A DNA stretch of 64,000 nt from Chrysopogon serrulatus. Taxonomy: Eukaryota > Streptophyta > Magnoliopsida > Poales > Poaceae. Of this stretch, positions 60,700 to 64,000 are shown one piece after another. The position numbers were made by a program, and so were the translations under genes. Under the pieces are notes generated by a model. The model was not told where the DNA came from. It worked only from the letters and a program-made list of their open reading frames with translations, and did not search any database. The number at the start of each line of letters is the position of its first letter. Positions within the stretch are counted from its first letter, which is position 1. The DNA lies in contig JADLZL010003072.1 of assembly GCA_015844335.1 (NCBI GenBank), positions 310,001 to 374,000 of the forward strand, in the 5' to 3' direction.

Positions 60700-60959
60700 A
60701 GCTTTCTGGTGCTGTTGTCGGAGAATGGTAGCTGTTTTGGGATCGAGCCAAGTCTGTCTGTGCATGCTTTATTTTCCTTTTTACCACCTTTACCCCTACC
60801 ACATGGATTTCATGCCTATCTTTTAATTTTCGGCTCTAAAGGGCGAGCTATTAGAGCCTCCACCATCATCACATCCTATACTTATAGATGGCTATGAGTT
60901 TCGCCCTATTTTTATAGCCATGTTCGGGAGCAATCCTTCTCTGGATTAGAAGACGAAAA

Positions 60960-61370
60960 TCCCTACACCCATCTTAGAAAATTTGAGCAAATTATGTTCT
61001 TGCTTGACTATTACCGGTATGGCACAAGAGACCATTAAATAGAAATTGTTTTCGTTCTCCCTTTTAGAAAGAGCAAAACAGTGGTATGCTCATACTGTAG
61101 GAGGAGTAAAAGGAAATTAGGATGAACTTTGAGACAAATTTTGTCTTATTTTCTTCCCTCTTCTTACCTTTCAACAAAAGGAGAAGAAGACATTAGGAGC
61201 AGCTTGGGCTAGGTTTCTAAGTCTTATCAATACTGGTCCAACCCTTCACTTGCCTGACCACGTGCTTCTTTACCACTTCTATCTTGGTCTCAATAAGGAA
61301 GCTGCTCTGTATCTTGATTTATCTTCTGGAGGTTCATTCTCGCACAACACCATAAGTAGGGGGAAGCCAT
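60960..61370 (+). pseudogene. LTR-C gag remnant
   Basis: Plus-strand frames read FSFSLLERAKQWYAHTVGG, LGAAWARFLSLINTGPTLHL and PDHVLLYHFYLGLNKEAALY, matching the retrotransposon gag core of grass gypsy elements. Stops occur after ETIK and after KGN, and the frame shifts, so it is inactive. Confidence 0.85.
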
Positions 61371-61507
61371 TCTAGAAAAAATCCTTGAAAACACCTCTTA
61401 CACTGGTATTTTTGATGAATTTTCTGAAGAAGAAGAAGTCAAACCAAGCCTTGACCAACAAGAAGAGAAAGACACAACGGAATATGAAATTCCTTCAAAT
61501 CCTATAG

Positions 61508-61800
61508 ATGATTTGGTTGTCAGTGAACCTCCAATTGAGAAAACACAACACATTTTGGAAGATGTTGGCAGTGATTTTTGCAATAGACAAGTTTAGATCT
61601 TACTTAGTGGGGATAAAGATAATAATTTATATAGACCATGTAGCTCTTAAATATCTCCTCACTAAGAAAGATGCTAAGCCTCGGTTAATCCGATGGATTC
61701 TTCTGCTCCAATAATGTGATATAGAAATAAGAGATAAAAAAGAAGTAAAAAATTCAGTAGTTGATTACTTGTCTAGACTTCAATATAAAGACACATATGA
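61508..61800 (+). pseudogene. LTR-C RNase H remnant
   Basis: LAVIFAIDKFRSYLVGIKII, YIDHVALKYLLTKKDAKPRL and EIRDKKEVKNSVVDYLSRL are the C-terminal part of a gypsy RT-RNase H. The sequence passes almost directly from the gag tail (about 61500) into this motif. Protease and the reverse transcriptase fingers/palm are therefore deleted. Confidence 0.88.
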
Positions 61801-61941
61801 GCTATCTATTAATGACTATCTAAGGGATGACACGCTCCTCGCGGTAATGGAATCCAGTCCTTGGTACGTAAATATTGTCAACTATATGATTACAGGTTAT
61901 GTTCTACCAAGGAAAGACAAGAGAAAGCTCAAGTATAAAAG

Positions 61942-62760
61942 TTGTATCCACTTGTGGCACGATCCATATCTTTTAGGATCTATGCCGATGGGTTGCTACG
62001 GAGGTGTGTTCCAACAGTTAAAGACATGAAAATTATTGAGAGATGTCATACATCATCCTATGAAGGACATTATGGAGCATTCCGTACATATGCTAAGATT
62101 TGGCAAAGTGGATTCTTTTGGCCAACAAAGTATCAAGATATAAAGGAGTTTGTTAGAAGATGTGTTAGATGCTAGAAACATAGAAAGATCAATACTCGAG
62201 ATGCAATGCCACTCACAAACAACCTTCAAGTGGAATTATTTGATGTCTGGAGAATTGATTTCATGTGACCACTCCAAAAGTCAGGAGATGCTAAATATAT
62301 TTTGGTGGCAGTTGACTACGTGTCCAAATAGTTTGAAGCACTACCATATCGAGCCGCCGACTCTAAGCACTCTAAGAAGATGTTCAATGAAGTGGTATTT
62401 TTATGATTTAGAATGCCTAGATTAGTCACAAGTAATGGAGGACTATATTTTATTGATAAAAGATTTTGACAGTTCTTGGTAGAAAATGGAGTCAAGCATC
62501 ATATTGCAACTCCATACCATTCCCAAACCAGTGGTCACGCTGAAATATCAAATAAGCAAATTAAGAATATTCTACAAAAGACCATGAATGAGATGGGCAA
62601 AAAGTAGAAATACAAGCTTTCTGATGCACTATAGGCTTATCGAACTGCATACAAGACACCTATAGGCATGACACCTTATCGCTTGTATATGGTAAAACAT
62701 GACACTTGCCTGTTGAATTGGAATCAAAGCTCACTGGGCAATCAAGAAATAGAATATGGA
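61942..62760 (+). pseudogene. LTR-C integrase remnant
   Basis: RCHTSSYEGHYGAFRTYAKI and FVRRCVRC form the HHCC zinc-binding region. Further downstream VELFDVWRIDFM, ILVAVDYVSK, RLVTSNGGLYF and ATPYHSQTSGHAE follow the rve core, with D positions visible and an expected NG(T/A)QFE-like region altered. Numerous stops interrupt it. Confidence 0.88.
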
Positions 62761-63129
62761 TCTCTATCTTGCTGGCAAGAATCGTCAAATACAAACATCT
62801 GAGCTTAAAAAAATAGAGAGAGAAGGCTTATCATAACTCTAAGATTTACAAAAAAATAAAAAGATGGCATGATAAGAGAATCAAGCATAAAGAGTTCAAG
62901 CCTGGGACAAGGTCCTGCTGTTTAATTCAAGAGTAAAGCTCTTTGGCCATAGAAAACTTTGAAGCAAATAGGAAGGACCATTCAAGGTAGTTGAAACCTC
63001 ATCACATGGTGCCATTACAATTTAAGATGACTCAGGTAACATCTTTAAGGTAAATGGCCAATGTTTAAAAATATTCCTCAAAACTAAAAACTTAGAAGAA
63101 ATAGACATGATTGAATTTTTACAGTTTAA

Positions 63130-64000
63130 TAATTCTATCTAAAAAAATTTTAATCACCAAGGCTCTAAACAACTGAAACTCATATGTCTAACACTTAACT
63201 GTTCCATGAGTTTTATGTCTATTTGAATTGTGCAGGATTTGAAAGTTTGAGAAGAGTGAGACATAACATATAGGCCACAAAAAGTGAACAAAGACTAAGC
63301 AAATATCTAGCTTGGGGGAGGGCATCTCCTAATTATCAGATAAGTATACCTATATGATTATTGAGTCTGTCCTATAATCATAAAATACCAAAAATATATA
63401 GACACATAAAGGTCTATATCCGTAGAGTCTTTGTGAGTCTATAAAAAAATATATAAAAAGATAAATAACAATTAAAACCAAATAAAAGGTACTTTAGTTA
63501 TTTATTAGGGTGTGATCATAGAGTGTGTCTAGTTTATGAGTCAACTAAAGAATAATAAATTTTGTCTTGAAAATAATGAATAGTTGCTTTGCCGTAATTC
63601 CTTTCAAGTGCCTAGTTTTCAACCTTAAATTCTTCCGAGTTTTGGATATGACTGCTTTGATATAAGAATTTGTTCTGAACCTGAAACTTGTGGAGACAAA
63701 TGCTTGAGCTAAGTCTAGATGATTGAGGGATATGATATGAGAAAATCTGAGTTGTTATTTATCTTATTTCTAACAATACTAAGTTCTAGAGATTTATCTA
63801 TTAAAAAACTTAAAATCTTACATGATAAGCTCTTGTATGACAAATTTTGAATTCCTACCAAAGCCATACATTTAGAATAGGAAAATCTTTTCTTATTCAT
63901 ACTGCTTGCTTTGCATTTAGTTCAGTCAACCTTTATTGTATACCTTATAAGAGTCTTGTCATGTTTTTAAAATCAAGATCACTTACACACTTCACCTACA
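63130..64000 (+). other. LTR-C 3' non-coding interior
   Basis: AT-rich sequence downstream of integrase contains the string TTGGGGGAGGGCATCTCCTA (63314) and blocks mirrored in LTR-B (49920-50060, 50340-50400). No envelope-like frame is visible. Confidence 0.7.

Larger units (their letters stand above)
59533..64000 (+). mobile_element. LTR-C: Ty3/gypsy retrotransposon, runs off the window
   Basis: The 5' LTR (59533-60699, starts TGTTGACGG, ends ATACCAACA) is followed by a primer-binding-like site (TCTGGTGCTGTTGTCGGAG from about 60704). Plus-strand remains of gag, RNase H and integrase follow, in gypsy order. Many in-frame stops are present. The 3' LTR lies outside the window. The region after pol (63130-64000) matches the interior of LTR-B. 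Confidence 0.92.

Overview
This is plant nuclear DNA, very probably from a grass. It has GC-rich first exons, GT-AG introns, Stowaway-type MITEs, an En/Spm (CACTA) element and Ty3/gypsy retrotransposons with grass-style primer-binding sites. The two clear host proteins read like panicoid or rice orthologues, but I cannot name the species.

Host genes. Two nuclear genes for plastid amino-acid metabolism lie on the + strand about 3.6 kb apart. The first is glutamate-cysteine ligase (GSH1, 15 coding exons, 14237-18502), the committed step of glutathione synthesis. The second is acetylornithine aminotransferase (3 coding exons, 22142-23962), from arginine/ornithine synthesis. They share glutamate-linked metabolism but nothing in the sequence suggests co-regulation. 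In both, the presumed transit-peptide start codon is out of frame with the mature protein, because of a small net indel in a very GC-rich first exon.

Left flank (1-13.9 kb). This is mostly AT-rich intergenic DNA with MITEs, candidate Helitron ends and short tandem repeats. It also holds a recent head-to-tail tandem duplication of about 1.77 kb (4672-8211). Each copy carries the same GC-rich minus-strand exon of a gene I do not recognise; one copy has the frame intact and the other has a 2-base insertion.

Right flank (24.47-64 kb). This is a stack of nested transposons whose order is fixed by target-site duplications. A full-length L1-type LINE (minus strand, outer duplication 24474-24487 / 59421-59434) inserted about 0.5 kb downstream of the aminotransferase. 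It was then split three times. A 12.2 kb CACTA element lies at 25654-37827 (duplication TTC). A 7.7 kb non-autonomous LTR retrotransposon, LTR-A, lies at 38148-45820 (CCATT) and holds a 1.0 kb Mutator-like element at 43880-44895 (9-base GAATTGCCC). A 9.3 kb non-autonomous LTR retrotransposon, LTR-B, lies at 47005-56295 (ATAAG) and has a solo LTR of the same family, in the opposite orientation, at 53605-54745 (GTAAT). Removing the insertions restores LINE protein motifs across every junction. About 100 bases beyond the LINE, another element of the LTR-B family (LTR-C) begins at 59533 and runs off the window. It keeps decayed gag, RNase H and integrase but has lost protease and reverse transcriptase.

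I found no tRNA, rRNA, CRISPR or prokaryotic features, and no convincing new biological system. The most unusual observations are the nested architecture, the duplicated unidentified exon, the frame breaks in both transit peptides, and LTR-A's non-retroviral interior with gene-like splice signals.
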